DNA of 64,000 nucleotides, from positions 80,389,526 to 80,453,525 of the forward strand of contig NC_087064.1 of assembly GCF_963678635.1 (NCBI RefSeq), given 5' to 3'. This document shows positions 31,708 to 43,988 of this stretch, one piece after another. Position 1 is the first letter of the stretch. Every line of letters starts with the position of its first letter. The notes below the pieces were generated by a model. It made no database searches. It had not been told where the DNA came from and was given only the letters and a program-made list of their open reading frames with translations. The stretch comes from Symsagittifera roscoffensis (Eukaryota > Xenacoelomorpha > Acoela > Convolutidae). The position numbers and the translations under genes were made by a program.

Positions 31708-33522
31708 TAATTTCTAACAACTGGCCTCGCTTCAAGCAATAGCATCCTCAACCGATCAACAATTCTTCTCGCCTTGCTCAATCGTTTTTTCTCTAACTGA
31801 GAACCAACCGTTCGTTCTCTTCTAGTAAGTATTCTATTACTCCGAGAACGAAATATTCTATTCACCGGCATTAGTTGCTCTCACACTTTTTTGTTCTCCG
31901 GGACCCTCCAAATCCTTATCTTTCTGTAAATTTAGTTTTATTTAAGTCCCGCCATTCCTTATCAGTCCTGGTATTCGCTTAAATTTTTCATTCGCACATG
32001 TTTTATGACTACGCCCCTTCCCTTGTCAGCACTGCCACGAGCCAACTTCGGTTTTTCATCAACATTTTCGCGCTTATTAGAAACCCGGTATGCAGTAGGT
32101 GTCACAATTCGACCAAGCAACATATGTCATAAAATTCTAAGCAACTACTTCTTGACATCAGTGAACTTCAGCTCTCGAGTCCAACTCAACTTCTAAACCA
32201 TGCTATGTTTACTCAGTGACCCTCCCAACGGCTTTATTTAATTATCCCGTTAACATTCCTTCCAAAGAACGAACTTTTAATGTTTTTGAGGTATCTGATT
32301 AGTTGTTCAGTACTTGTCCCCTATTGTGTGTTCTAAAAGCTCTGGATACTTCGTTATTTTGGTCTATAACCCTGCTTGGGCTTCCAGTTGCCGTGAACTT
32401 CCTTCTGATTTTGCTGACTAGATCATTGATCTCAAAATTCAGAGCAAAAATTTTTGCAGCGGTTAGGGTTTAGACCATCATTAATTGAGACTAAAGTTTG
32501 TTCATCTTTCGTGATTTCAACAATCCTGATGCAAATTAAGAATCTTTCATTTGCCATGATTCCATGTAAAAAAAGTGTTACAGGAATTTGGACTCATTCA
32601 ATTTGTTTCAGAATACAAATTGATTTTTCTCTGATTAGAGACCAGTTCGAATTAATCTTATTTTAGCGTTCTGCTATCTATTATCTGAAAAACATTTTCA
32701 GTGAAAATAGTTTTAACCCCTCAATCAGCTGATAGTTTCAATCAGCTGATAAGCTTTTAAAAGATTTCATGTCACACACATTGATTTTTCTAGGGAGTTT
32801 TGCGCAAAGCTGGTACTATTCCTTGCATCAAAGTATCAAAACAGCTGTTCCTCGAAAAAGAAATACAAAACTCTATTCACCCTTCTAATGCTCTCATACA
32901 GTCTGATTGATTACAAAAACAAATCTCTTTTGATTAAGATCAAAAAGACTTCTTAATCAGCTCACCTCAATGTGCTTGAATAGTTGCTTTAAGCTTCTCA
33001 GATCCCTTTTTAAACCTGATAGAGTACCTTGAAAGTGCAGAATTGCAAATACAATGAAAGAGAAATGCAGACTATTTAATGACTATTTCCGCTCTGTTTT
33101 CACAGAGAAAAACTAAATGTATCGTTCATTCTCGGACTTTCGCGAACCATGTTCAGACTTTCGCGATCAACTTTTGGTATGTTCAGACTTTCGTGGCTCA
33201 CGGCGCGAAATATGTCCAGACTCGTTTGAGTTTCCAACTTCAGCTATTTTTAAATACAATTCCAGCTTGTGCTTTTGTGTACCCAGGCTTGCTAATCGGT
33301 CATTTCTAACAAGATTTTGGATCTCAACTGGAATTATTATTATTTTTTCTATTGCACTAAACGAGCATTTCGTGAAAAAAAAACTTCGCTATTTGATGAA
33401 AACTGCTCTTACTTATTCTTTCAACAATTACCTAATTGTTCTGAATTTTTTTATGATCACGCTTTAATGTAAAACTTCCCAGACAAATTTTTGCCTTGTT
33501 AAGTAGACAACTGCATCTCCCC

Positions 33523-33556
33523 CTACAAAGGAATGAAGTCTTTCTACTACTACTGC
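33523..33556 (+). repeat. 3' end remnant of a CR1-like LINE
   Basis: GGAATGAAGTCTTTCTACTA followed by CTACTGCTGCTAC is close to the end of the LINE at 26600-26628 (GGGAATAAAGTCTTT plus trinucleotides). Confidence 0.5.
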
Positions 33557-35065
33557 TGCTACATTTTTTGCAAAAAAATTACACTTTTATTTGAGTTTAA
33601 TTTAACTTTATTAACAAATTTTCTGATTTCTCGTGTGTTTTTATGTGCGTGCTTGCTTCATCTTCTCAAATAACTTTTAGTAAATGCAGATCTGACATCA
33701 GTTGTGAAATGTTGATTTAAAGCTTAGATAATAAAAATATGTTTGTTCAGATCTAATTGGGCTGAAAAAAAGTTATTTCTATACGTTCAAAACAATACTG
33801 CGACACTCGCGACAAGTGACAACTCGGAAAACTTAAGGAGCGCAAGTTAAATAATTGGCTTGAAATGTGGTATTAGTGAGTAGGACCCGCTTGCTCGGCT
33901 TAACTTCACTGCGCTTACATTCGGCATAAGTGGTATAATGCCCGGAAATGAAGATTTGCCGCTAACCTAGATTGTTGTTATAAAAATGTTGTTCAAATTT
34001 TTATGCATTTTCGCCAGTAGTCGCTTTCCTTAAATTTTATGAGTTTTCATTAGATGCGAATTGATGAAATTGTCATTTTGCGGTTCAAATCATTACCGTG
34101 TAGATTGAAAATCGTTCCCATGTTTCCCGCACAATCTAAAATTATCAAAATATAAAAACTTTCCTGGCTTTTTTTCCACCAGCAATATTTAGCCCCATAA
34201 TAGTGGACTCACAGTCTGAGGAAAATATTCTTCGTTGATAGGTAGGGGGGACTGCAACGGAAAAGAGCCTTTTTTCTAAGTGAACCGGGCCCCAGATGAA
34301 CAGTTTTTGGCCCCCACAATCTGAAAAATACCACAACTTCTCAAAATACCAGGTTTGCTTTTATATCGGATATAAGTGCGAACGCCTCTCTAGTTGCCGA
34401 TTTTTCAAATAAACTCCCTCCCCCTTTGGTATTATTTTACAAAATCCCTTTTTAGTTGGTCAACGCGAAAGTTTTTTAGAGAATCCTCCAGCAGTTTTAA
34501 GGTGGATTACTTGTCAAAAAAGCAATTTTTTGGTCAAATATTTTCAAAAAGTGCAAAAAACGTCATCTTTAGCCTTTTTCTGAATTTATTGAGCCGCTTG
34601 CAAAATGAGGTCTTATGATGATTTGATAGGAGCTTGGGACATTTTGAACAAAACGCCCCCCCCCCCCCTCCCCCTTAAAAAATCATGCTCACGTGTCCCA
34701 TATCTCAAGATGTTTTTTCTTCTGATTCCTGATCCCAAAAACTGTCGAAACCTTCAAACCTGAAACTACTAGGAGCAAAAACATCAAAACTGGGTTTTAT
34801 TGAGTAATAAACCTGCATGTAATACCCGCCTTCGATAACTAGTTTTCTCTCATTCTTCTCTTAGAAGTTCCCACATTTAAAGATAGGTCTCATTTTAGAA
34901 ATTTAGCGAGACAAAGAACTGAATACTGTCAGAAACATATTGGCTCAATAAAGTCAAGATTTCAAAGAAACCGGGTTTGATATATGTGAGATTTGAACTG
35001 TCGGAAAAACTTGCGTTCCCGCCGTATTTCGATTTTGATAGACAGAGTGTGACTTTTGAAAGTAA

Positions 35066-35073
35066 TATAAATA
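35066..35073 (+). promoter_or_regulatory. Candidate TATA box of the aminopeptidase gene
   Basis: TATAAATA 79 bases before the ATG at 35152, a plausible distance for a leader of about 50 nt. AT-rich context limits confidence. Confidence 0.4.
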
Positions 35074-35151
35074 TATTGTAATCGATTTTTAAAACAACTT
35101 AGTCTGCTGAAAACAAAAAATATTTTAAATATTTAAGAAAAACAGTATATT

Positions 35152-37374
35152 ATGATCACTGTGCTCATATGTTTTACCCTTTTGGGTTTTTCAATAAATT
35201 TTGTTCCTGCAAAAGCAGAGCACATACTTGACCCAGACTACAGACTCCCGCAAAATTATTTTCCCGAAACACAAAACTTGAACTTCAAATATTTTTCTGT
35301 GGATCGTAAAATCATCGCCAAAACTTTCCTTCAAGTGGAAAATGTGGACAATATCAACTGGAAAACAATTACTCTTCATTCGTACCAGTTGGACATCAAA
35401 AGCGTACAAGTTTTGACCGCAGAGGGCGACGAAATTGCAAACAGTTTCAGACTTGTTGACAGGTTCGAAATATTGGAAATCACACTTCAAGCCGATAGAC
35501 GACCTCAAAATTTGAATCTGACTGTTGCTATTGACTACGAGAACCTAATCGAAGAGGATGGAAAACTTTGGGGTATGTATTCCCCGTGGGATTGGTATTA
35601 CGAGGCTCCGAAAGAGTTGGTGACCTATTTCCAACCAGCGTTTGCCAGAACAGTTTTTCCGACTTATGACGAGCCACTGTTCCGTTTCAAGGTCACTTTC
35701 AGCATTGAAATTCACCAGGATCCTGAGAAGCAATTAGGGTTGGTTTTATTCAACTCCGTTTTGACTAAAAACTGGACTTCTAATGATGTTAGCTATTTCC
35801 ACTTCAAAGAAACAGTTCCCTTGCCAGCATATTTAGTCGAAATATCTGTTCTAAAACCAGCACATTACGTTCTGGCATTGGAATCCAGTTATTTCAACAT
35901 ACCAATTCGAGTCATTTCAGATAACACGTACTACAATACATGGTTGACTGATAAAGCTGCAACCGAAAAGTTGGACCAGATAATTAAGTTCACTTTGACT
36001 TATTGTGAAAGTCGTTTTGAAGTGCGATGGAAAATGTCAGAGAAAATTGACATTCTAATCACCCAAATGCCTGGAAAAATAGGAGGTATGGAACATCCAG
36101 GGTTGATTGTAGTAAGTGCAGAAGTTGGGCCCAGTTTTCCAAGCTCGCCTTCAGATTATTCGTCGCTTTACACGGTCGTGATCCATGAACTGGTTCATCA
36201 GTGGACTGGGGGATTATTGACGAATGATTGGTGGTCTTACTTTTGGCTGAATGAAGGATTCACCACATTTTTCCAGTCGGAAATCACACGTGAGCTGATC
36301 AAATTTCACCGACTTCCCCTTGAGGCAAATAAAGTTGACGTAAGTCACGATTTACACGAGTTTGCCGTTGTTGAGAAAGTTGATTCGGCGCACGCCAAAA
36401 ACAACATGGAGTTTTGGGGTTTCACCAACGAGTTTTACTTCAGCGCAATGCGAGCAGTATCTCTACTTGATGCTGCGATGGGAAACAATTTGATGGTTTG
36501 TCTTGGAGTCATTTTCGTGGAATACCCTTTCCGATCTTTTGACTCCAAATCCGTTTTAGATCAAATTTCCCAGTGTCCGTATTCAACTATAAATGCAACA
36601 GAGTTCATGCGATTTTGGCTTTTTGATGATGAAATTCCAGTCTTGAAGATCAATGTTGACAATGTCGAGACCAGTGAAGTCACATTTTCATACGATTTCA
36701 TGTGTAGCATTGAAGATTTCCAGAAAAGCAACTGTTTCAAAAGTAAGCCAAACTTCAAACCCCATTTCGCGTTGACGTTCCGCGACCACAAAAATATGCT
36801 ACTTCAAGACGCGATTTTAGTAAGCAAAAACAACACAGAAGCCAAACTGCAGTTCGAACTTGAAAAATATCCAATTTTTTTCGTCAATACCTTCAATCAA
36901 GGAAATTTTCTGGTGCAATATCCCGAACATGTGTACAAATTTTTCTTCCCATATCTCCAAACACGTGTCATAAGCAAGGGAATAAAGCTGCCTCCATTCT
37001 ACAAATCATTTGTAAGTGACATGTTTGAGCTATCGAGAAGAAATCGTACCAGTCTTTACTGGACCTTTGCAATTTTGATGGACAAGGAAAACTTAACTGA
37101 AGCAGGAGTTTTGGATTCACAGAGCCCTGTGAATACTTTCACTGAATGCTTGGAAGCCGAATTTTTCGCAGAACACGTAGACCCAAATGATGAAATTTGG
37201 AAGTTTGCATGTCGGTGGAGTACATCTCAGTGGTTTGAAAATTGCGAGGAGTTTGTAGAAGATACGATTGAGTTTCCGCCCGTGCAAAGAAACAGAGCAT
37301 GTATAAAATGGGTCGCAAAGTTTGCACATGACTTTAGAAACATACTCGAAAGCTCTTTGGATATGTTGAAGTAA
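35152..37374 (+). CDS. Secreted M1-family (gluzincin) aminopeptidase-like protein
   Basis: 740 codons in one exon. Residues 1-23 are a signal peptide (MITVLICFTLLGFSINFVPAKAE). An N-terminal beta domain has YFQPAFARTVFPTYDEP, the family's Q-P-x-x-A-R-x-x-F-P-x-x-D-E-P pattern. The catalytic part has GGMEHPG at 311-317 in place of the usual GAMEN, HELVH at 345-349 and WLNEGF with E368, giving the zinc site H345, H349, E368 with the standard spacing of 18 residues. Tyr429 is the candidate catalytic Tyr. The C-terminal helical domain is shorter than in most family members (about 900-1000 residues), and there is no membrane anchor. Family members remove N-terminal amino acids from peptides. The Asn-to-His change in the substrate-binding GAMEN motif may alter or abolish activity. 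Lack of introns is unlike La and SHMT nearby. Confidence 0.88.
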   Translation: MITVLICFTLLGFSINFVPAKAEHILDPDYRLPQNYFPETQNLNFKYFSVDRKIIAKTFLQVENVDNINWKTITLHSYQLDIKSVQVLTAEGDEIANSFRLVDRFEILEITLQADRRPQNLNLTVAIDYENLIEEDGKLWGMYSPWDWYYEAPKELVTYFQPAFARTVFPTYDEPLFRFKVTFSIEIHQDPEKQLGLVLFNSVLTKNWTSNDVSYFHFKETVPLPAYLVEISVLKPAHYVLALESSYFNIPIRVISDNTYYNTWLTDKAATEKLDQIIKFTLTYCESRFEVRWKMSEKIDILITQMPGKIGGMEHPGLIVVSAEVGPSFPSSPSDYSSLYTVVIHELVHQWTGGLLTNDWWSYFWLNEGFTTFFQSEITRELIKFHRLPLEANKVDVSHDLHEFAVVEKVDSAHAKNNMEFWGFTNEFYFSAMRAVSLLDAAMGNNLMVCLGVIFVEYPFRSFDSKSVLDQISQCPYSTINATEFMRFWLFDDEIPVLKINVDNVETSEVTFSYDFMCSIEDFQKSNCFKSKPNFKPHFALTFRDHKNMLLQDAILVSKNNTEAKLQFELEKYPIFFVNTFNQGNFLVQYPEHVYKFFFPYLQTRVISKGIKLPPFYKSFVSDMFELSRRNRTSLYWTFAILMDKENLTEAGVLDSQSPVNTFTECLEAEFFAEHVDPNDEIWKFACRWSTSQWFENCEEFVEDTIEFPPVQRNRACIKWVAKFAHDFRNILESSLDMLK

Positions 37375-38045
37375 TGGTGACTCAAATTTCAAATACTAAG
37401 GCGACTTAGCATTTACCCAATATCTGAGCTTTAAATTGAAGTTATTGAAGTTCCGCTCTCAGATTCGCAATATCACCCACCAAAAGCTCAAGTAATGATT
37501 TTTTTTCTGCCCTGCTCTTATGAAGAAAAGTTGTTGAAGATCAATTAGATCAACCTTATTAATCTTCAGATTTGAAAAACGGTTACAGCTGCAGGCATTG
37601 GTTATTTCTTTTTGTTCCGACCAATGTAAAATTGGGAGGAATTTTGTATTCAGGTGTGCTTAAGTTATATTTTTTTTCAAGCAAAATCAGGTACCACAAA
37701 TAAAAGTTAGACAGGGCTGAGTGATAAATCATATTAAAGCCCTTTCAGTCGTGATTCGAACAACATTTAGAAATATTTAAACTATTCCCAATTTTGAGAA
37801 AACCGGTTTAAAATTTTGATTTTTGTCCAATTTTCCAGTGAAGCAAACGAGCAGGCTTATTATAGAGAGATAGTCGTAAAAAAAAACAGGTCAGGAATGT
37901 TTTATTCAAGCGCTGAAAAATATAGTAAAATAATATTTCAACGTTGTTTAACGCCAACTTTAAAAAAAACAATTTTAGTGTTTTTTTTTTCATTTAATTT
38001 TTTAATCAATCATCGCAGAAAACTGATTTCTAATAGACCATTTTA
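37375..38045. other. Downstream flank of the aminopeptidase gene
   Basis: No gene. Holds a copy of the TTTTTGTTCCGAC repeat (37608-37705). AATAAA at 37699-37704 could be a poly(A) signal but lies inside the repeat. Confidence 0.5.
37608..37705 (+). repeat. Dispersed repeat, TTTTTGTTCCGAC family, short copy
   Basis: TTTTTGTTCCGACCAATGTA, then GTATTCAGGTGTGCTT and CAAAATCAGGTACCAC, matching the copies at 2836 and 48305. Confidence 0.65.
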
Positions 38046-38046
38046 T

Positions 38047-39509
38047 TAGCGCGAAATAAATTGTGCGTTAATTGTCCCAAATTGGCCAAAATGGCAATCT
38101 TTAAACCCCCATAACTTTACGAAAAATGATCACAGGTAAAATATCTTTTCAAATTTGAGCTCAGGACAACAATAGCTTTCGAATGATATAAACAAATTCC
38201 GTCAAAAATGGCTAGTTAAAAAGTCGATATTTGTCTGAAGAAAAAAAAACCCACCCCGAGCACAAATATTCCGTTATTTTCGTATCGAAAGTCCGAACAA
38301 AAATGACTGGAGTAGCTCGAGTAAGACGTCGCATTTCCAGTGAACACAATTTGAAAGTTTCAAGTGAGTTTTTCTGCTTAGTTGTTTTAAAGTTTCAAAG
38401 AAGTTTTCTGATCAAAAAGGCGCAAATTGTCTCTATCTCATATGCATGAAAGACGAATAAAACGTAATCACATGTGCTAAGTATATGCTTTTGCATTATA
38501 TAATTTCCATTGAATAATTTTCTTAAAGCCAAGCGATATGCAACTGATCTCCACAATTTTAATGGCTTTGTAGCGCAATTGTATAATGACATTCGATTAT
38601 TATAAAAAAAACTCTACCTTTAAATGGCGAAATTTTAAAATTAGCAAATTTAACGCAGCCTTAACTTTGTTTAAACCTTTGAGATTTGACGTACATATCT
38701 ATAATTAAAAAATTCGGCCATCATACTGTAAGCAAAAAAAAAAACATTTTCAACCTTGCCAGCCTGCCACAAATAACCAAATATCATCATTATGCATTTC
38801 GACTAATTTTAAATAGATTTTTTATCACATATGACACCACTTACACTTTGCAGCTCCGATTTGATTCTTAGGTTAGAATCAAAATTATGAGAATGAAATT
38901 TTGTAGCATGATCGGCAAACGAAGTTAAATTAATGCAGCTGGCGGACGGATTTCATTAACGTATAGAAAAAACAACAAGACTTCTCTTACCAGGGCGAAG
39001 CCCTGAATGCTCTGACTGCCTTTTAAGGTTTTATGGAGCAGTAATAACATCAAAAAAAATTAAATGTATCAAAACAAATGAAAAATTTTTTTCTAAAATT
39101 TGAAATTTTTTTATAAAATCATCCCCCACACGCCACATAAAGTACAAAACAATAGATTTTGCTCCTTGTAACAAATCAATTATGGCAAATAAGCTTCTTT
39201 CAACCAATTTGGAACGATTTTAAGACGGATTAACTCTCCGCATACGCGTTATTAGCGCGAAATAAATTGTGCGTTAATTGTCCCAAATTGGCCAAAATGG
39301 CAATCTTTAAACCCCCATAACTTTACGAAAAATGATCACAGGTGAAAAATCTTTTCAGATTTGAGCTCAAGACAACAATAGCTTTCGAATGATATAAAAA
39401 GATTCCGTCAAAAATGGCAGGTTAAAAAGTCGATATTTGTCTGAAGAAAAAAAAACCCACCCCGAGCACAAATATTCCGTTACTTTCGTATCGAAAGTCC
39501 GAACAAAAA
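38047..39509 (+). repeat. 260-bp direct repeat pair, nearly identical, 1.2 kb apart
   Basis: Copies at 38047-38306 and 39251-39510 both begin TTAGCGCGAAATAAATTGTG and end near CGAAAGTCCGAACAAAAA, with only a few differences between. The 0.95 kb between them is AT-rich and has no ORF. They could be the LTRs of a very small non-autonomous element or two insertions of one MITE. Read in reverse, the end (TTTTTGTTCGGACTTTC) resembles the start of the TTTTTGTTCCGAC family. Confidence 0.85.
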
Positions 39510-40272
39510 GTAACCGAAACCTAGCTTTGTGCTACCTTTCCACAAACTCTTATATAACAGAACATACAAGTTGTTAATATTTTGTCCTCAACATCTGAAA
39601 AAAGAAGTTGTTGTCATTTTGTGACTTAACTGAACTTTATATTTGGAAACTAACGTTGAAAATCAATTTGGAGATAATTTTCAGGTAAAATGTACAATCA
39701 ACGGCATCAAAAATTTTCTTTAAGTCAGCGAAGCAAAACGAATCAATATTTGATTGTGGTCAATTGATTATCTAATAAAAACTGTAGTGAATAAAAATGC
39801 ATTCGTACCAGAGAAACTGTCTTAAAACCTTATCTGATTTCTATTACTCAAGCTTTTCAAACCACAAACTTAGTTGGTTGTCAGAAAATAAGGTTTTCAA
39901 AAAATTTTCCCACAGAAAACAAAAAAGTTTTTGAACAACAATTATTGGTATTAGATTTTTCACCATCTGTTTGCAGTGGTATTATGCTTGAAATTTTCCT
40001 TTCTAAGGCAGATATTGGCAAAACTTTCCAAATGATCAACCAGCATCGGACTAGAAAGTTTAGTCGATTTTGTGCAATCCCATCATTACCAGTTGATTTT
40101 GAATTCTCATATTTTTCTCATATTTCAATTTCGTTGGCTTTTAAGTTTGGCTTGACAAGTTTTGGATGATATTAGCTGTTACTTATTCTCCAAGTGTAGC
40201 AAATTGATTTTCAAAATGTTGACTTTAAAAACAGGTGAATGTTGCCTTTTCTACCGCGGTGAAAATTAAAAA

Positions 40273-40309
40273 CTTTTGATCTTTTTGATCTTTTTGATCT
40301 TTTTGATCT
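40273..40309 (+). repeat. 9-bp tandem repeat TTTTGATCT, four copies
   Basis: Four perfect units in a row, with a fifth nearby after a short interruption. A simple tandem repeat without coding meaning. Confidence 0.9.
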
Positions 40310-40859
40310 CCACTTTTGATCTTTTTATTCCAAAAACTGAGTATACTCTCCCTTACATGTTTAATAGTGTTATTCCTGAACATTTTAAAGTTGTCTGTCT
40401 TCTCACTGGATGGAACATTTACCCACTTTTTCATTCAATTGTTAGTTGTGCTCTCAATCCAAAGACGGTTACTCCTTTTACTTTTCTTGATTTATTATGG
40501 ACATTATTTTCTAATTGTTCAGTCATGACCTGGCTCAATTTTTTTTTTGTAGAAATTTAGATTTTCGTCTTCAATTTTGGTTAATATATCATCTAAAATA
40601 AACAAGATTTCTTACAAATCTCAGTTAACAGTAAATGATAGTCCAAATACTGCTAGTTTGAGTCAGTTTTTGATTTCTATGAGACAGTTCAAAGTTCTTT
40701 AAAAATCAGAAAAAATTAGTTGAAGAACGTTAAAATGCAGAACGCTTCAAGGTAGGAGTAGTGCGAAATAATAGTCAACGTAATTGAGTTGACCTAAACA
40801 TGGAGCAAAGTTAATCATTCTGTTGAAGATCTGTTTTTGTTCTATAGGAAAAATAAATG

Positions 40860-41062
40860 AAAACAAAATCAAACCGCAGAAGCGAAGCTGCGCTTCGCAA
40901 TTAATAGCAAGCGCAAAAAGCAGCTTCATCACTTGCTAGAAGAAAAGAAGAAATACGACTCAAACTAGTTTAAAAACTTGGCTAGGTCTCAGATTTAAAG
41001 CTACTAACTACTGCAACCTAGAGATTATGAGTCTCACCCACTAAGCACTCAGCCACAAACGT
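40860..41062 (-). repeat. tRNA-derived SINE, reverse copy
   Basis: On the minus strand: GTGGCTGAGTGCTTAGTGGG (A-box-like), GTGAGACTCATAATCTC, then TTTAAATC (B-box-like) and at the far end AAGCGCAGCTTCGCTTCTG. The same order occurs in the plus-strand copies at 58410-58590 and 58890-59030. Confidence 0.6.
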
Positions 41063-42889
41063 TTAATTTTTGGCAAAGACTAACTACAAGTCAAGCAGAG
41101 AACAAGTTTTATGCAATTTCTCATGCTATAGTGAAGTTTCCATCTAAGTTAACACTTTCAATTAACAACTTTTTTGGCGAGTTAGGTTAGCCCAAAAGTT
41201 TCGTACTAATACACTAACGAACGCAAGCTCGCAAGTGTGGAAAATAACTAGCATTTTTTAAAATTCATTTCAAGCGCTTTATAAGAAGTCTACGTATGAC
41301 AACCCCTAAAAAACCAATCCTTTCGCTGTCGATCACACAAATTTGAAACTGATCCAAGCAATAACTTCCTTCCGAAACCTTCTCTGCTGAATTATTTGAT
41401 CCAAAACTTTGCTAGTCGAGGCTTTCGTAAGCCTCTTATTTTTTATTCCTGAATTTGTTCACTCACTTTACCTTTACTGCTTCTACTAACTGGGTCATGT
41501 TTCTATAGCCTCCACATATCTTCAGCAGAGCAGGATGGAGGCTTTTAGTAATGAGACAGCCAACTCAGTTCATGCGGCCATAATCAGTCAACAAATTCAA
41601 ATAGGATTTCGGTTTACATAACGAAAATCAAGGCCAAAATCAAGAAGAGTTGTAAAAGAAAAGACAGCCTAAAACATAGCTTAGTGTCCAAAAAATTCAC
41701 CAAGCATCAAAACTAGCCCTGATTTAGGATCAAAACTAGCCCTAAATTCACCAAGCATCAAATAACTAAAATTAGCCCTGATTTAGGATTTGAAAAATGG
41801 TTTTAAAAAATATTGAAAAAAAGCATTGCAAATCATAACATTTAGTTCAAACATGCATCTTAAATAAACGCGGCATGACTAGGTAAGAAACAATACTAGA
41901 TGAAAATCTGATTGTTAGCAGAAGCGCTTGAGCCCAGTTGCACATCTTGGCCAAATTAAAATAAACTGTAGCTAATACATATAGAATTATTTCATACTTC
42001 TTAAAAAAAGTCAACATAGGGATTTCTTAAACATGGCTGGAAGTATTAAAGTATAGCGATTCACTCAATTTGAGAAAATGAATGAATAGGTGAACTTTGT
42101 ATTCCACTGGTTCGAAAGAGGGGGTTGCCTCTCTTTAACAAAGAAAATTAATTAATCGAACCTAAACAATAAACAAAAACAAAAATCCAATTGCGAAAAA
42201 AAAACAAATTTAGATTAAAAATTTTAACACTTTTTCTGAAAAAAAAAACAAAAAATATCATCTTCACCATATAAAAAGATCTTCAATAATTAACAAAAAC
42301 TATCTTTCGCTCGTGGTCATAATACTTGTTTTCTCCACTTGTGTATTACAGTATTTTAAATTGTTTATTCAAAGGCGACACTCTGCTTCGCAACAACTTG
42401 CAAGAATGCGACACAATGCTGATAGATGAACATACTTCTTATTTAGAAAAAAGAAAATGCCAATTTATTCTCTCGGCCTTAGTGTCTTTTTTTTAGAATT
42501 TTATGTTGCTTTTAAGGAGATGTTTTAAAACTGATTGCATAATTCCCTGCGTTCCGATTTTCAAATAAGATCAATTATGACGACTCATTATCTCTGCAAC
42601 AAAAATGGATGCAACGGAAAAACGTGATGATGCTCGATGATGCAACTTGACAACTTGACAACACTTGATGATGCAACGGAAAAACATGCTCCAAAGGTAA
42701 AAACCCAATTTAAGCGAAAAAAAACTACCATTGAAAAACGAAGTACGGCAAAATATATTACAAAAAAAAACGAGAAAATCGAAATTTTTTTAGAAAATAG
42801 AAAACTCAACGAAGTTACGGTACCTTTTGCAAAAATCGGAATAAAGTTAGAAAAATGACACGAAACTGTAATCTTACACACGAAGTAGA

Positions 42890-43970
42890 AATGAGAAAGT
42901 ATGAAATCCCAACCAAAAAAATTCTGGAATTATTTTGATAAGAAGGTGATGTCAACCGAGACAATACCTACATTCAAGCTAGGAAACGATAAATGTGAAA
43001 GAGCTCGTGAGGACAAAGTTGAGACTCTATCAAACTTTCTCATCTCAGCTTTTACTATGGACACGACAAGCGACTGAGATGTCGTGAAAAATCAAAAAAC
43101 ATCAGATGACCTTTTCCTCAGTAAAGAGCTACCTTTGAAAGACCGTTCTGAACTAGACGTAGCAAAATCAATGGGACCAGGTATTCTGCGCTTTTGGATT
43201 CTCTATGAAGTTCGAAATGAAATGATCGAAACATGGAGTGTAGCATTTCAAAAATCATGGGATTTTGTTATAACTCCTGAGTATTGGATATGTGCAAATT
43301 TCACGGCGTTGCTTAAGTAGGACTCAAAGAACGATCCAAACAATTACAGACCAGTCGGCCTAGCATCAAAATATTGCAAAGTTTTAGAAAAAAAATCATA
43401 AATCGGCACATTTTTATTCTACTTTGTTCTGGACAAAACGATTTCCAATAAACAATATGAATTGTTGTCAGGCCGATCGACAACACTTCAGTTATTAAGG
43501 GCATTGGATGATTGGACAGCAGAGTTAGACAAAGGCAGTGAAGTCGGTGTTATATATGTTGACTTTCGAAAATCTCACGATAAATTTTGAAATTAACGAT
43601 GGAAATCATGGCGAACCTCTACAAAACCTTGATGAGACCGAATCTGACAAAAGCCATCCAATTGTGGAACCCTTTCATGATAAAAAACAAAATATCGATT
43701 GAAAATGTTCAGCGAAGGGCAACCAGATTAATCCAAAGCCGCCTATGCAAGTTAGTTTACTATGAAACATTGAAAATTTTGAAGCTCTCTACCCTGGAGT
43801 ACAGAAGAATGCGTGGGTGTATGACAGAAAAGTACAAAATCTTGAACTATGACTACGATGTAACAGCAACTGAAGGCATGTTCACAATAAATGAAAGAAA
43901 TTCTCGTGGAAATTTGTGCAAGTTGATGACAAGTCACGAAGTTGTTTGCGAAGTAGCTTCTTCACTATAG
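42890..43970 (+). mobile_element. CR1/L2-like LINE fragment with an internal deletion
   Basis: Plus-strand reading: KKFWNYFDKKV (before the reverse transcriptase), a stop at about 43079, then VPEDW-like VITPEYWICANFTALLK, a stop, and DPNNYRPVGLASKYCKVLEK. Then SNKQYELLSGRSTTLQLLRA and VIYVDFRKSHDKF follow. The next codons correspond to the far C-terminus (LYKTLMRPNLTKAIQLWNPF, VQRRATRLI, STLEYRRMRG). The catalytic block between motif A and the thumb is missing. It is dead, and different from the LINE at 21-26 kb. Confidence 0.8.
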
Positions 43971-43988
43971 CAACTGGAACTCAAGCGT

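Larger units (their letters stand above)
29930..35050. other. AT-rich intergenic DNA with repeats, no gene seen
   Basis: The ORFs are short and unconvincing. Contents: repeat copy at 30125-30315, a diverged 200-bp direct repeat pair (30762-30955 and 31512-31707), a block similar to 6080-6180 (32165-32290), a triplet of GTTCAGACTTTCG-like repeats (33130-33205), a LINE tail remnant at 33523-33556 and a poly-C run near 34656-34675. Confidence 0.55.
39510..42880. other. AT-rich intergenic DNA, no gene seen
   Basis: Holds a 9-bp tandem repeat (40273-40309), a reverse SINE (about 40860-41062), a short duplicated segment around 41690-41790 (CACCAAGCATCAAA and TAGCCCTGATTTAGGAT twice) and a small duplication near 42600-42680 (GATGCAACGGAAAAAC twice). 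The ORFs are short and look like chance. Confidence 0.55.

Noticed and set aside
34656-34675. Poly-C/G-quadruplex regulatory site
   Set aside because: A single long C run interrupted by T; no separate G-runs on the other strand and no nearby gene start.
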